From: an uncultured Bacilli bacterium
GTDB lineage: Bacteria; Bacillota_I; Bacilli_A; RF39; UBA660
NCBI GenBank assembly: GCA_934183165.1
Contig: CAKPRZ010000004.1
Span: forward strand, 1-64,000
DNA: 64,000 nt
Reading direction: 5' to 3'
Notes under the pieces: generated by a model
Told to the model about the DNA's origin: nothing
The model's database searches: none
The model's input: only the letters and a program-made list of their open reading frames with translations
Program-made: the position numbers and the translations under genes
Shown: positions 44,768-54,238 of the stretch, piece after piece
How the letters are laid out: the number at the start of each line of letters is the position of its first letter
How positions within the stretch are numbered: the stretch's first letter is position 1

Positions 44768-46531
44768 ATGTTTAAACTGTTTAAAGATTTAAAAAGAAGA
44801 GATTTCTTTTTTATAGTAATAATATTAGGCTTAATTGTAATGCAAGTTTGGCTAGATCTTAGATTGCCTGATTATATGAGTGAAATTACAAAACTAATAC
44901 AAACTGATGGAAGTAGTGTAAAAGACATTGCTTTGCAAGGTGCATATATGCTTTTGTGTGCATTCGGTAGTTTGTTATCAGCTGTAGTAGTAGGATATTT
45001 TGCTTCTGGGATAGCAACAGATTTTTCTTTTGGTTTAAGAGAAAAAATATTTGAAAAAATCGGGAAATTTTCTACTGCGGAAATTAAAAAATTCTCAACA
45101 AGCAGCTTAATTACAAGAACTACTAATGATGTTTCTCAAGTAGAAATGCTTTTATCAATGGGACTTCAAATGCTTATTAAGGCCCCTATTATGGTAGTAT
45201 GGGCTGTTACTAAAATACTTAATAAAAGTATTGAATGGAGTATATTAACTGGTGTAGGAGTAGTAATATTAATGACAACTATAATTACATTAATGATAAT
45301 TGTTTTACCTAGATTTGAAAAAGTTCAAAAACTTATTGATAAAGTTAATGGTGTTACACGTGAGAATTTAACAGGTATTAGAGTAATTAGAGCATTTAAT
45401 GCTGAAAAATTTCAAGAAAACAGATTTGGGAATGTTAATCAAAACTTAACTAGTACTCAATTATTTAATCAAAGATGTTTTGCAGTATTAAATCCAGTAA
45501 TGAATTTTGTTATGCACTTTTTAACATTAGGGATTTACTTTATTGGAGCTATTTTAATCAATGATGCTGCAATGGTATCAAAAATAAATTTGTTTAGTGA
45601 TATGGTAGTCTTTTCGAGTTATGGTATGCAAGTAATAATGGCATTTTTAATGCTTGCACTAACATTTATGATATTGCCTAGAGCTCAAGTATCAATAAGA
45701 CGTATTAATGAAGTGCTAGATGAAGAAGAAAGTATAAAAGATGGAAATATCAAAAAAACAGATTCTGATTTAGTAGGAACAGTTGAATTTAAGAATGTAT
45801 CATTTAAATACCCTGATGCAGATGAATATTTACTTAGAAATATATCATTTATTGCTAACAAAGGAGAAACAGTTGCATTTATTGGCTCTACTGGTAGTGG
45901 AAAATCAACTTTAATTAATTTAGTTCCCAGATTTTACGATGCTACTGATGGTGAGATATTAATAGATGGTATAAATGTTAAAGATTATAGCCTAGAAGCA
46001 CTTCATGATAAAATTGGATACGTTCCACAGAAGGCTGTGATGTTTACAGGAAGTGTTTATGACAATGTATTGTATGGTAATAAAAACGGTAAAAAAGCAA
46101 CAAAAGAGGAAGCAAGAGAAGCAATAAGAATAGCACAAGGAACTGATTTTGTTGAAAAGATGGATAAACAATATGATTCACATATAGCAAGGGGTGGAAC
46201 TAATGTATCAGGAGGACAAAAACAAAGACTAGCAATAGCTCGTGCCATAGCTAGAAATCCTGAAATATATATATTTGATGACTCATTTAGTGCTTTGGAT
46301 TATAAAACTGACGCTACTCTTCGTAAAGAGCTAAAAAAGCATACTAAGGATGCAACTAGTATGATAGTAGCTCAAAGAATTGGTACTATTATTCATGCGG
46401 ATAAAATTATTGTACTTGATAAAGGAAAATGTGTGGGTATGGGTACTCATAAAGAATTATTAAAAAATTGTGATGTTTATAAAGAAATTGCTCTTTCACA
46501 ATTGTCAAAGGAGGAGTTGGAAAATGCCTAG
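44768..46531 (+). CDS. ABC exporter half-transporter, degenerate-site subunit
   Basis: 587 residues: six membrane segments (about 15-310) and a nucleotide-binding domain with GSTGSGKST (about 372), signature VSGGQKQR (about 480) and Walker B IYIFDDSFSALD. The catalytic Glu after Walker B is Asp, the mark of the non-canonical site in heterodimeric exporters such as TM287/288. AAGGAGG ribosome-binding site. Its 3' end overlaps the next gene by 8 bases. Predicted multidrug or lipid export. Confidence 0.92.
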   Translation: MFKLFKDLKRRDFFFIVIILGLIVMQVWLDLRLPDYMSEITKLIQTDGSSVKDIALQGAYMLLCAFGSLLSAVVVGYFASGIATDFSFGLREKIFEKIGKFSTAEIKKFSTSSLITRTTNDVSQVEMLLSMGLQMLIKAPIMVVWAVTKILNKSIEWSILTGVGVVILMTTIITLMIIVLPRFEKVQKLIDKVNGVTRENLTGIRVIRAFNAEKFQENRFGNVNQNLTSTQLFNQRCFAVLNPVMNFVMHFLTLGIYFIGAILINDAAMVSKINLFSDMVVFSSYGMQVIMAFLMLALTFMILPRAQVSIRRINEVLDEEESIKDGNIKKTDSDLVGTVEFKNVSFKYPDADEYLLRNISFIANKGETVAFIGSTGSGKSTLINLVPRFYDATDGEILIDGINVKDYSLEALHDKIGYVPQKAVMFTGSVYDNVLYGNKNGKKATKEEAREAIRIAQGTDFVEKMDKQYDSHIARGGTNVSGGQKQRLAIARAIARNPEIYIFDDSFSALDYKTDATLRKELKKHTKDATSMIVAQRIGTIIHADKIIVLDKGKCVGMGTHKELLKNCDVYKEIALSQLSKEELENA

Positions 46532-48479
46532 GCCTGGAAATAGATTTGAAAAATCAAAAGATTTTAAAGGAGCTATGAAAAGATTATTCACTTCATTAAA
46601 AAAATGGCATGTATTACTTGGAATTGTTTTAATTCTTTCTATGGTAAGTGCAGTATTTGCTTTAGTAGCGCCAAATAAACTTTCTGATTTAACTGATGAG
46701 ATAACAATTGGTATTCAGCCTAAAATTAGTGAAAATATAATAAAAGATATTATGGCTGATGATAAAATCCCAATGGAAGACAAAATAAAGTTTCAACAAG
46801 AATTATCTAGTATGGATAAAGATTCAACTAATGAAGAAAAGTTAAAAGCAATTGATAATTTTCCAGATTCAATAAAAAAGGTAATTGAACCTAAAATAAA
46901 TATGACACGTGTTAAGAAAATAGCAATATTTCTAGCATGTTTATATATAGCTAGTTCAGCTTTTAATTATATTCAAGGATTTTTAATGGCAACTGTTTCA
47001 AATAATTTTGCTAAAACCTTGAGAAAAAGTATAAGTACAAAAATTAATAAATTACCACTTAAATATTTTGATTCACATGAAACGGGTGATATTTTATCAA
47101 GAATTACTAATGATGTTGATACTATGGCTCAAAACATGAATCAGAGCCTTTCATCTTTAGTAGCTAGTATGACATTATTTATTGGCTCTATTATAATGAT
47201 GTTTGTTACTAATTGGATAATGGCAATAACTGCTATCCTAGCTAGTTTATTTGGCTTCTTATTTATGGGAACAATTCTTAGTAAGAGTCAAAAATATTTT
47301 GTGCAAAGACAATCTAGATTAGGAGACTTAAGTGGATATGTTGAAGAAATATATAGTGGTCATAATGTTGTAACTACTTATAATGGTACTAAAAAAGCTA
47401 ATGATGATTTTAGAAAATTGAATAAATCATTGGCTGAATGTAGTAGAAAAAGTCAATTTTTATCTGGACTTATGCAACCATTTATGTCCTTTATTGGCAA
47501 TTTTGGATATGTTGCGGTTTGTATAGTAGGTGCTCTTTTAGTTATTAACAATACTATTTCCTTTGGTGTAATAGTAGCATTTATGATTTATGTCAGATTA
47601 TTTACTAATCCACTTATAGAATTTGCACAAGGCATGACTAGTTTGCAGTCAACAGCGGCAGCTAGTGAACGCGTATTTGAATTTTTAGATGAAGAAGAAA
47701 TGGCAAGTCAAAAAAAGATAAAAGGTCACTTAGATAAGGATAAAGTAAAAGGTGAAATAGAATTTGACAAGGTTAAATTTGGATATGATGAAAATAGAAT
47801 TATAATTAAAGATTTTAGTGTTAATGTAAAACCTGGTCAAAAAATTGCTATAGTAGGTCCAACTGGTGCTGGAAAAACTACAATGGTAAATTTACTTATG
47901 AAATTTTATGAGATAAATGATGGTAATATTACAATTGATGATGTTTCAACAACGGAATTAACAAGAGAAAATATTCACGATTTGTTTGTTATGGTACTTC
48001 AAGATACATGGCTATTTGAAGGAAGTGTTAGAGATAATTTGAAGTTTAATAATAACGATATATCAGATGAAGAACTTTGGAATGTATGTAAAAAAGTTGG
48101 AATTGATCATTTCATTAAGACTTTACCAGGAGGATTAGATTCTAAAATAGATGATGGAGATTCAATTAGTCAAGGACAAAAGCAATTACTTACAATCGCA
48201 AGAGGAATGGTTAAAAATGCACCATTTTTAATTCTTGATGAGGCAACATCTAATGTTGATACTAGAACAGAAGAATTAGTTCAAAAGGCAATGGATAATT
48301 TAGCTAAGGGTAAAACTTCATTTATTATTGCTCATAGGTTATCTACAATTAAAAATGCAGATTTGATTTTAGTTATGGATCAAGGTAATATTATTGAACA
48401 AGGAACTCATGATGAATTAATACAAAAAGATGGTTTCTATGCTAAATTATATAATTCACAATTCGAAAGTATTGAATAA
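46524..48479 (+). CDS. ABC exporter half-transporter, catalytic subunit
   Basis: 652 residues from ATG 46524 (AAAGGAGGAG upstream; an earlier in-frame ATG lies inside the previous gene). Longer than usual because of an extracytoplasmic insert (about residues 50-130) between the first two membrane segments. NBD: GPTGAGKTT (about 445), signature ISQGQKQL (altered from LSGGQ) and canonical Walker B FLILDEATSNVD. Together with the preceding gene it makes one heterodimer with one good hydrolysis site. Confidence 0.92.
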   Translation: MPRPGNRFEKSKDFKGAMKRLFTSLKKWHVLLGIVLILSMVSAVFALVAPNKLSDLTDEITIGIQPKISENIIKDIMADDKIPMEDKIKFQQELSSMDKDSTNEEKLKAIDNFPDSIKKVIEPKINMTRVKKIAIFLACLYIASSAFNYIQGFLMATVSNNFAKTLRKSISTKINKLPLKYFDSHETGDILSRITNDVDTMAQNMNQSLSSLVASMTLFIGSIIMMFVTNWIMAITAILASLFGFLFMGTILSKSQKYFVQRQSRLGDLSGYVEEIYSGHNVVTTYNGTKKANDDFRKLNKSLAECSRKSQFLSGLMQPFMSFIGNFGYVAVCIVGALLVINNTISFGVIVAFMIYVRLFTNPLIEFAQGMTSLQSTAAASERVFEFLDEEEMASQKKIKGHLDKDKVKGEIEFDKVKFGYDENRIIIKDFSVNVKPGQKIAIVGPTGAGKTTMVNLLMKFYEINDGNITIDDVSTTELTRENIHDLFVMVLQDTWLFEGSVRDNLKFNNNDISDEELWNVCKKVGIDHFIKTLPGGLDSKIDDGDSISQGQKQLLTIARGMVKNAPFLILDEATSNVDTRTEELVQKAMDNLAKGKTSFIIAHRLSTIKNADLILVMDQGNIIEQGTHDELIQKDGFYAKLYNSQFESIE

Positions 48480-48504
48480 ACAGGATTTTACTCCTGTTTT
48501 TTTA
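48478..48504 (+). terminator. Terminator of the MarR-ABC operon
   Basis: AAACAGGA/TCCTGTTT around TTTTAC, then T-run. Confidence 0.85.
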
Positions 48505-48507
48505 AAA

Positions 48508-48537
48508 TTGCCTTATTTTTCTTGCTGTAATTATAAT
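48508..48537 (+). promoter_or_regulatory. Promoter of the ABC-2 operon
   Basis: TTGCCT (48508-48513), 18 bases, TATAAT (48532-48537). Gives a leader of about 95 nt. Confidence 0.55.
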
Positions 48538-48590
48538 ACTATGTTATTCTTGTTGTGACGTTTGCAAAAAAATTATATTTTTTATATCTA

Positions 48591-48614
48591 CTACATATAA
48601 AAATGTAGTTTTTT
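48591..48614 (+). terminator. Leader terminator before the ABC-2 operon
   Basis: CTACAT/ATGTAG around ATAAAA followed by T6, between the promoter and the ribosome-binding site. GCAAAAAA (from 48564) could pair with TTTTTTGC (48609-48616) as an alternative, mutually exclusive fold. Confidence 0.55.
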
Positions 48615-48640
48615 GCGTTCTAGAAAAGGAGTGTGATAAA

Positions 48641-49621
48641 ATGTCATTCATCGAAGTAGAGCACATAAGTAAAACTTTTAAAGTCGTCAAAAGAGGAAAA
48701 GGCGCCAAAGAGGCACTAAAGTCCTTCTTTAGACGAAAGTACAAAATAGTTAATGCTATTTCAGATGTATCTTTTTCTATTGAAAAAGGTGAAATCGTTG
48801 GTTATATTGGACCAAATGGTGCTGGTAAATCTACTACTATAAAAATATTAAGTGGAATACTAACACCAGACGATGGTACTTGTATAATTGATGGTATGAC
48901 ACCTTGGAAAGATAGAGAAAAGTATGTAAAAAGAATTGGTGTTGTGTTTGGACAAAGAAGTCAATTATGGTGGGATATACCTAGTTCTGATACTTTTGAT
49001 TTATTAAAAGATATCTATAATATTTCAGATGATGAGTTTGAAAAAAACAAAACTGAATTAATTGACGCCTTGAACTTGAAAGATATTATAGATGTTCCGG
49101 TAAGGCAGTTGAGCCTAGGACAGAGAATGCGTTGTGAAATAGCAGCATCCCTACTACATAATCCAGAAATACTGTTTTTAGATGAACCTACTATTGGATT
49201 AGATGCTGTATCAAAACAAATATTACGTGACTTTATTAAGAAAATAAATAAAGAAAAACAAGTAACCATTATACTTACTACTCATGATATGAGTGATATT
49301 GAGTCACTTGCTAAGAGAATTATCTTAATAGGAAAAGGTAATGTTTTATATGATGGTTCTTTGAAAAGCTTAAAACATAAGTATGGTAATAATAAATATT
49401 TAACTATTGTTACTAAAGATAAATTAAGTCTTAAACATAAAGGAGTAATTTCATCCGTTAAAGATATTGAGGGGTATCATTTTGTAATAGATTCAGATAT
49501 TATTAATATTTCTGATTTTTTAAATATTATATCTAATAAGGTCAATATAGATGATGTAGAAATAGATAATGAAAATATAGATAATATTATTGTTAGATTA
49601 TATGAGGAGTACCATATATGA
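48641..49621 (+). CDS. ABC-2 type exporter, ATP-binding protein
   Basis: 326 residues. NBD with GPNGAGKST (about 56-64), Q-loop FGQRSQLWWDIP, signature LSLGQRMR and Walker B ILFLDEPTIGLD, then a C-terminal regulatory extension (about 235-326). The GQRSQLWWD motif is typical of the DrrA-like group that pairs with DUF990 (ABC2_membrane_6) permeases. Ends with TGA inside ATGA, overlapping the next start. Predicted export of a drug, lipid or polymer. Confidence 0.92.
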   Translation: MSFIEVEHISKTFKVVKRGKGAKEALKSFFRRKYKIVNAISDVSFSIEKGEIVGYIGPNGAGKSTTIKILSGILTPDDGTCIIDGMTPWKDREKYVKRIGVVFGQRSQLWWDIPSSDTFDLLKDIYNISDDEFEKNKTELIDALNLKDIIDVPVRQLSLGQRMRCEIAASLLHNPEILFLDEPTIGLDAVSKQILRDFIKKINKEKQVTIILTTHDMSDIESLAKRIILIGKGNVLYDGSLKSLKHKYGNNKYLTIVTKDKLSLKHKGVISSVKDIEGYHFVIDSDIINISDFLNIISNKVNIDDVEIDNENIDNIIVRLYEEYHI

Positions 49622-50421
49622 AATTTTATTACTCTTACTTTAAACTAAAGTTTATATCAGGACTTCAGTATAGAACTGCTGCGATAGCAGGTGTTTCTAC
49701 TCAAATATTTTTTGGACTTATATTTATTATGGTATATGTTGCTTTTTATTCATCTAATTCTTTAGATTTATCATTTAATCTTCAACAAGCTGTAACTTAT
49801 GTGTGGTTAGGTCAATGTTTTTTCTCGTTAGTTAATATGTTTTATAAAGATAATGAAATATTTGACATGATAAAGAAAGGCGACATTGCTTATGAATTAA
49901 TAAGACCTAAAAAATTATATTTTGTTTGGTTTTCTAAAATAATAGGTCAGAGACTAGCAATGGTTTCTTTAAGATGTATGCCAGTTATAATTATTTCATT
50001 ATTGTTACCTAAACCTTATAATTTATCTTTGCCAGTAAGTGTTTTTAGCTTTATTCTTTTTTTTGTAACTTTAATTATTGGAACATTATTAATGACTTCT
50101 ATTATAACACTATATCATGTAATAACACTAAGTACATTAAATGAAAAAGGAGTAACTAATATCTTTATTGCTGTAGCAGATTTATTATCAGGTTTAGTAG
50201 TACCAATTCCTTTGTTTCCTAAGTTTTTACAAATTATTTCTGATTACTTACCATTTAGATATATAAGTGATTTACCTTTTAGAATATATTCAGGAAACAT
50301 TGGTATTAGTGAAGGTTTAATAGGAATATTAGTTCAAGTAATATGGATAATTATAATTACTATTGCTGGATATATCCTTACTAATAAATCACTTAAAAAA
50401 GTAGTGGTACAAGGAGGTTAG
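49618..50421 (+). CDS. ABC-2 family permease (DUF990 type), first subunit
   Basis: 267 residues, six predicted membrane segments. Features of the ABC2_membrane_6 family: short cytosolic FKLKFISGLQYR start, GDIAYELIRPKKLYF loop (the coupling region), SGLVVPIPLFPKFLQII and PFRYISDLPFRIYSG. Translationally coupled to the ATPase gene (4-base overlap) and 1 base from the second permease. The two permeases and ATPase form one exporter. Confidence 0.88.
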   Translation: MKFYYSYFKLKFISGLQYRTAAIAGVSTQIFFGLIFIMVYVAFYSSNSLDLSFNLQQAVTYVWLGQCFFSLVNMFYKDNEIFDMIKKGDIAYELIRPKKLYFVWFSKIIGQRLAMVSLRCMPVIIISLLLPKPYNLSLPVSVFSFILFFVTLIIGTLLMTSIITLYHVITLSTLNEKGVTNIFIAVADLLSGLVVPIPLFPKFLQIISDYLPFRYISDLPFRIYSGNIGISEGLIGILVQVIWIIIITIAGYILTNKSLKKVVVQGG

Positions 50422-50422
50422 G

Positions 50423-51199
50423 ATGAAGTTATATTTTAAAGCATTTAAATTACATTTTAAATCTATGTTAGAGTATAGAGGATCTTTTATTATTTCTTTC
50501 TTATCACAAATAATAGTGTTCTTCTCATATTATTTCATTATTCTTTCTTTATTTGACAAGTTCGATAATATTAAAGGCTTTACTTTATATGAGGTGTTGC
50601 TTTGCTTTTCAATAATTCAATTTGGTTATGCTTTTTGTGAATGCTTTGCGAGAGGAATAGATAAATTTGATACGATTATTATAAATGGAGATTTTGATAG
50701 ATTATTATTAAGACCTAAAAATATTATTTTGCAAGTTTTATGTAATGATGCTGATTTTGTAAAATTATCAAGATTAATCCAAGCATTAATAGTTATGGTA
50801 ATAGCGCTTATAAATCTTAATATTAAGTGGAGTATTATCAAAGTTATAACTTTAATATTAATGATGTCTAGTGCGATAGCAATATTCTTTGGTATTTTTT
50901 TACTTGCTGCTGCTTACTGTTTTATTACGGTACAAGGTTTAGAAGTAAGAAACGTATTTACTGATGGTGGTAAATATATGGCACAGTATCCTATTGGAAT
51001 ATTTAATAAAAGCTGGGTTTTATTTTTTACTTTTATTATACCTTATGCGTTTGTAAACTATTATCCGTTATTATATTTCATTGGTAAGAGTAATAATACT
51101 TATTATGGAATTTTTCCTTTGCTTGTGTTTTTATATTTAATTCCATGTTTTATTATATTTAATAAAGGAATAAAAAGATATACTAGCGTTGGATCGTAA
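50423..51199 (+). CDS. ABC-2 family permease (DUF990 type), second subunit
   Basis: 258 residues, six predicted membrane segments, same family as the preceding gene: FKLHFKSMLEYRGSF start, NGDFDRLLLRPKNII coupling loop, YPIGIFNKSWVLFFTFIIPYAFVNYYP. GGAGGTTAGG ribosome-binding site overlaps the end of the first permease gene. Last gene of the exporter operon; no clear terminator before the next promoter. Confidence 0.88.
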   Translation: MKLYFKAFKLHFKSMLEYRGSFIISFLSQIIVFFSYYFIILSLFDKFDNIKGFTLYEVLLCFSIIQFGYAFCECFARGIDKFDTIIINGDFDRLLLRPKNIILQVLCNDADFVKLSRLIQALIVMVIALINLNIKWSIIKVITLILMMSSAIAIFFGIFLLAAAYCFITVQGLEVRNVFTDGGKYMAQYPIGIFNKSWVLFFTFIIPYAFVNYYPLLYFIGKSNNTYYGIFPLLVFLYLIPCFIIFNKGIKRYTSVGS

Positions 51200-51209
51200 T
51201 GTTGTCACA

Positions 51210-51238
51210 TTGACAAAAAATGTAAAATATGGTATCAT
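51210..51238 (+). promoter_or_regulatory. Acyltransferase promoter, shared type
   Basis: TTGACA (51210-51215), 17 bases, TATCAT (51233-51238) with extended TG. The spacer and the bases after the -10 box are nearly the same as in the promoter at 58492-58520. Confidence 0.75.
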
Positions 51239-51288
51239 ATGCCAACGTAGTAGTAAATATATAGAATTTTTAGGGGGAGCAGTATAGT

Positions 51289-52371
51289 ATGAACTTAGAA
51301 AATTTGAAATATTGGATTGACAAAGATGGAAATAAAGTTTATGGTAATCCAAAAAAATATAATAAACCACTTGAATATTTAATGAGTAATAATCCTGAAG
51401 ATGTAATTTCAAAGAAAGGAATAAGGATAAGGAAAATAATTCATCCTGTTTTTGTTAAATTATTGCCACTTACATCGAAAAATAAATTAAAAATAGTAAA
51501 GGATAATGAATACAGTGGAAAAATACCTAAAGATAAAAAAATAATATTTGTTGCTAATCATGGCTTTAAAGATGATGTTGCTTTAACTTTGATGAGCGCT
51601 AAACATCATGCTTATCCAGTGTTTGCTAGTATACCGGATTTCTTTTATACAATTGATGGATATGCTTTGTGGGCTAATGGTGTTATCCTTATGGATAGGA
51701 AAGATAAGGAAAGTAAAAATGCGGTTTTACCTAAGATTAATTATGCATTTAGTCAGGGCTTAAAAAGAATTATAATATTTCCTGAAGGAGTTTGGAATAA
51801 AAATCCTAATGAAATGGTGCTTGATTTGTGGAAGGGAGCAGTATTAGCGGGAAAAGCAAATGATGCTTTAATAGTCCCTATATCAAATTTAAATAAAGAT
51901 ATGAAAATAGATAATGATGTTTCAAAGGGTAAAAAAGGAATTTGTTATTCATCTATTGGGAAACCTATTGATGTATCAAATATGACTGTTGAAGAAGCTG
52001 TGACTAATGTTAGAGATGCATTAGCAACAGGCAAATATAATTTAACTGAAAATTACTCAACTGACTTTAGGGATAACCTTGGATATAATAGTGAAGAGTA
52101 TTGGGATAACTATGTAAGTGAGTTAATATCAACTGCACATATGGTTAAAGACTGTACTATAATAAATGAAGATGGAACAATAAAAAAAGTTGATTCGAGA
52201 GCTTATGATTATGAGATAGAAAATAGTGCAGACTTTAGAAGAGAAGATAAGATTAGTGAATTTTATGTTTTTGAAACAACTAACATGTTACCATTAAATA
52301 AAAATAATATGAAAATACTTGTAAAAACGTTACCAGTTAAAAATAAAAATAAAAATTATTTTGAAGAATAG
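51289..52371 (+). CDS. PlsC-like glycerolipid acyltransferase
   Basis: 360 residues. Acyltransferase motifs: ANHGFKDD (NHx4D-type, about residues 89-96), DGYALWANGVILMDR, IIIFPEGVWN (about 161-170) and ALIVPISN. The fold moves an acyl chain onto a glycerol phosphate or similar acceptor at the membrane. The C-terminal 140 residues are longer than in PlsC and unassigned. The ribosome-binding site is AGGGGG. It shares a promoter type with the acyl-ligase gene at 58573, so the two may work in one lipid pathway. Confidence 0.8.
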   Translation: MNLENLKYWIDKDGNKVYGNPKKYNKPLEYLMSNNPEDVISKKGIRIRKIIHPVFVKLLPLTSKNKLKIVKDNEYSGKIPKDKKIIFVANHGFKDDVALTLMSAKHHAYPVFASIPDFFYTIDGYALWANGVILMDRKDKESKNAVLPKINYAFSQGLKRIIIFPEGVWNKNPNEMVLDLWKGAVLAGKANDALIVPISNLNKDMKIDNDVSKGKKGICYSSIGKPIDVSNMTVEEAVTNVRDALATGKYNLTENYSTDFRDNLGYNSEEYWDNYVSELISTAHMVKDCTIINEDGTIKKVDSRAYDYEIENSADFRREDKISEFYVFETTNMLPLNKNNMKILVKTLPVKNKNKNYFEE

Positions 52372-52397
52372 AAAAATATTTTATCTATTCTTTTTTT
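52364..52397 (+). terminator. Terminator of the acyltransferase gene
   Basis: AAGAATAG/CTATTCTT around an AT-rich loop, then T7; overlaps the stop codon. Confidence 0.75.
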
Positions 52398-52398
52398 A

Positions 52399-52407
52399 TG
52401 ATAAAAT
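52399..52407 (+). promoter_or_regulatory. Promoter of hybrid kinase-like gene 1
   Basis: TGA-TAAAAT extended -10, 17 bases before the start codon. Confidence 0.5.
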
Positions 52408-52423
52408 TATGATAGGTGATAAT

Positions 52424-54208
52424 ATGAATGAATTACAACTTCCATTATGTGCATTTTTCTTCTCGGCACTTTTATGTATAGTATTTTTTTCAAAGGAAAG
52501 GTTAAATTTAATTGAAAACAAATTATATTCGGTAATGATTGTTACTGGACTATTAGATAGTATTATTATAATTTTAGAAAGAATATTAGTAATTAGTGGA
52601 AATATAAATGATGTAACCCCTACTATTTATTTAGTTCTTCAAATAACAAATAAACTTGATTTCCTTGTATTGATAATTCTTACTACTTGTGCATTTTTAT
52701 ATACATTGTTAATTACATATCCTAAAGTAAAACCAAATATCAATAAATGGATAAAGTCTACTTTCTTATTAGATGCCATTGTGTATTTGATTATATTATT
52801 TTCTGATGTACATTTAATAACTTATAATAATATTATAAGTGTAAGTGGTTCCGCTATTGTAATAACTTATGTTTTGGGTGGACTATATTTAATTATTTCC
52901 ATGTTAATGGCAATTATAAATATCAAAAGGTTAACTAGAAGACATATTCCAATTATGAGTGCTATATTTATGTTCACTTTCCTAATATTTATTTTTAGAA
53001 ACAACCCATATATTATGGTTATTTCAATAATTATTGCTTTTGCTAATTATCTAATGTATTTTACAATAGAGAATCCAGATATAAAAATGATAGATGAATT
53101 AACAAAAGCTAAGACATTAGTAGAGAAAAATAATAACGATAAATCAATATTTATATTTAATACAACACAACAAATAAGGAATCCATTAAACATGATAGAA
53201 CAAAAAACAGAACAAATATTAGATTATAATTTAGAAGAAGAAGTAAAAGAGAAGGTATTAGATATAAGGACATGTGAACAAAGGATATCATATATATTAA
53301 GAGGAATAATGGATGTATCAACAATAGATGCAAAAAATATAAAGATAGTAAATAATCAATATAAGATAGGGAATATATTAACAGAAATAAAAATAAGAGC
53401 CAAGAAAGAAGCAGAAAAGAAAGGATTAGAATTTAGAACAAGTATAGATGAAGGGATGCCAGAGGAGTTATATGGAGATTCAATCCGCTTAAAACAAATA
53501 ATAAATGGAATAGTATCGAATGCAATAAAATATACAGATAAAGGATTTGTAGAATTAGATGTAAATTCAATAGTAAGCTTTGATATATGTAGATTAATAA
53601 TATCAGTAAAAGATTCAGGGATAGGAGTAAATGCAGATAAAATAAATAAATTGTTCCAAAGCAAGGAAGATATAGAATTAGATAAAGTAGAAGGTTCAGA
53701 TATAACATTAGAAGTAGCAAAAAAGATGATAAATCTAATAGGAGGAACAATAACAGTAAGAAGTGAAAAAGGAAGAGGATCAGAGTTTACAATAATAGTA
53801 GATCAAAAGATAAAGACAGAAGAAAATAAGATAAAAGATATAGTAGATGAATATAAGAATTTAAATAATAAGAAGAAAATAATGATTGTTACTGATAATG
53901 ATGCTGATAGAGCTTCATTTATAAAGAAAATAGGCGATGATGTAAATTTAGTATTTGCTATGTCTGGTCAAGAATGTTTAGAAAAAATTCGTAATAAAGA
54001 AAATTTTGACTTAATAATTATTAAAGAAAAAATGGATAAGTTAGATGCCTTAAAAACAATAACTAAACTTAATGATATAAAAGGATTTAGTACAAAAGTT
54101 ATAATTATGACAGATAGTGTAGAAACAAGTAAAAAGCTAAATATGCATGGATATGATACTATTTTAAATAATATAAGTTCTAGTGAACTAAAAAAAATAA
54201 TTAAATAA
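52424..54208 (+). CDS. Hybrid sensor-kinase-like protein 1, degenerate
   Basis: 594 residues from ATG 52424 (AGGTGAT upstream). N-terminal sensor part with about seven membrane segments (1-215), starting with FFSKERLNLIENKLYS. A kinase region follows (about 225-450): the H-box reads NTTQQIRNPLN, with Gln249 where the phospho-acceptor His should be. The N-box (NAIKYT) and DSGIG are kept, but the G2 box is EGSDITL instead of GxGLGL. The C-terminal receiver-like domain (about 485-594) has VTDN for VDDN and Lys534 where the phospho-Asp should be. So classic phosphotransfer is unlikely. Residues 210-492 are encoded by a block identical to one in the gene at 60649. Confidence 0.85.
   Translation: MNELQLPLCAFFFSALLCIVFFSKERLNLIENKLYSVMIVTGLLDSIIIILERILVISGNINDVTPTIYLVLQITNKLDFLVLIILTTCAFLYTLLITYPKVKPNINKWIKSTFLLDAIVYLIILFSDVHLITYNNIISVSGSAIVITYVLGGLYLIISMLMAIINIKRLTRRHIPIMSAIFMFTFLIFIFRNNPYIMVISIIIAFANYLMYFTIENPDIKMIDELTKAKTLVEKNNNDKSIFIFNTTQQIRNPLNMIEQKTEQILDYNLEEEVKEKVLDIRTCEQRISYILRGIMDVSTIDAKNIKIVNNQYKIGNILTEIKIRAKKEAEKKGLEFRTSIDEGMPEELYGDSIRLKQIINGIVSNAIKYTDKGFVELDVNSIVSFDICRLIISVKDSGIGVNADKINKLFQSKEDIELDKVEGSDITLEVAKKMINLIGGTITVRSEKGRGSEFTIIVDQKIKTEENKIKDIVDEYKNLNNKKKIMIVTDNDADRASFIKKIGDDVNLVFAMSGQECLEKIRNKENFDLIIIKEKMDKLDALKTITKLNDIKGFSTKVIIMTDSVETSKKLNMHGYDTILNNISSSELKKIIK
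53052..53901 (+). repeat. 850-bp direct repeat, copy 1
   Basis: By eye identical to 61277-62126 (offset 8225). It starts with TAATGTATTTTAC and ends with ACTGATAATGA. It begins 628 bases into the gene, the same as copy 2. Codons inside end almost always in A (GTA, ACA, ATA, TTA), unlike the flanks. Confidence 0.9.
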
Positions 54209-54238
54209 GAGATTGAAGATTTCAATCCCTTATTTTAA
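54205..54238. terminator. Bidirectional terminator
   Basis: AATAAG-GATTGAA pairs with TTCAATC-CTTATT; serves the converging genes ending at 54208 and 54235. Confidence 0.75.

Noticed and set aside
53356..53750. Minus-strand open frames inside the repeat block
   Set aside because: They are hydrophobic shadow frames of the kinase-like genes with no ribosome-binding site.
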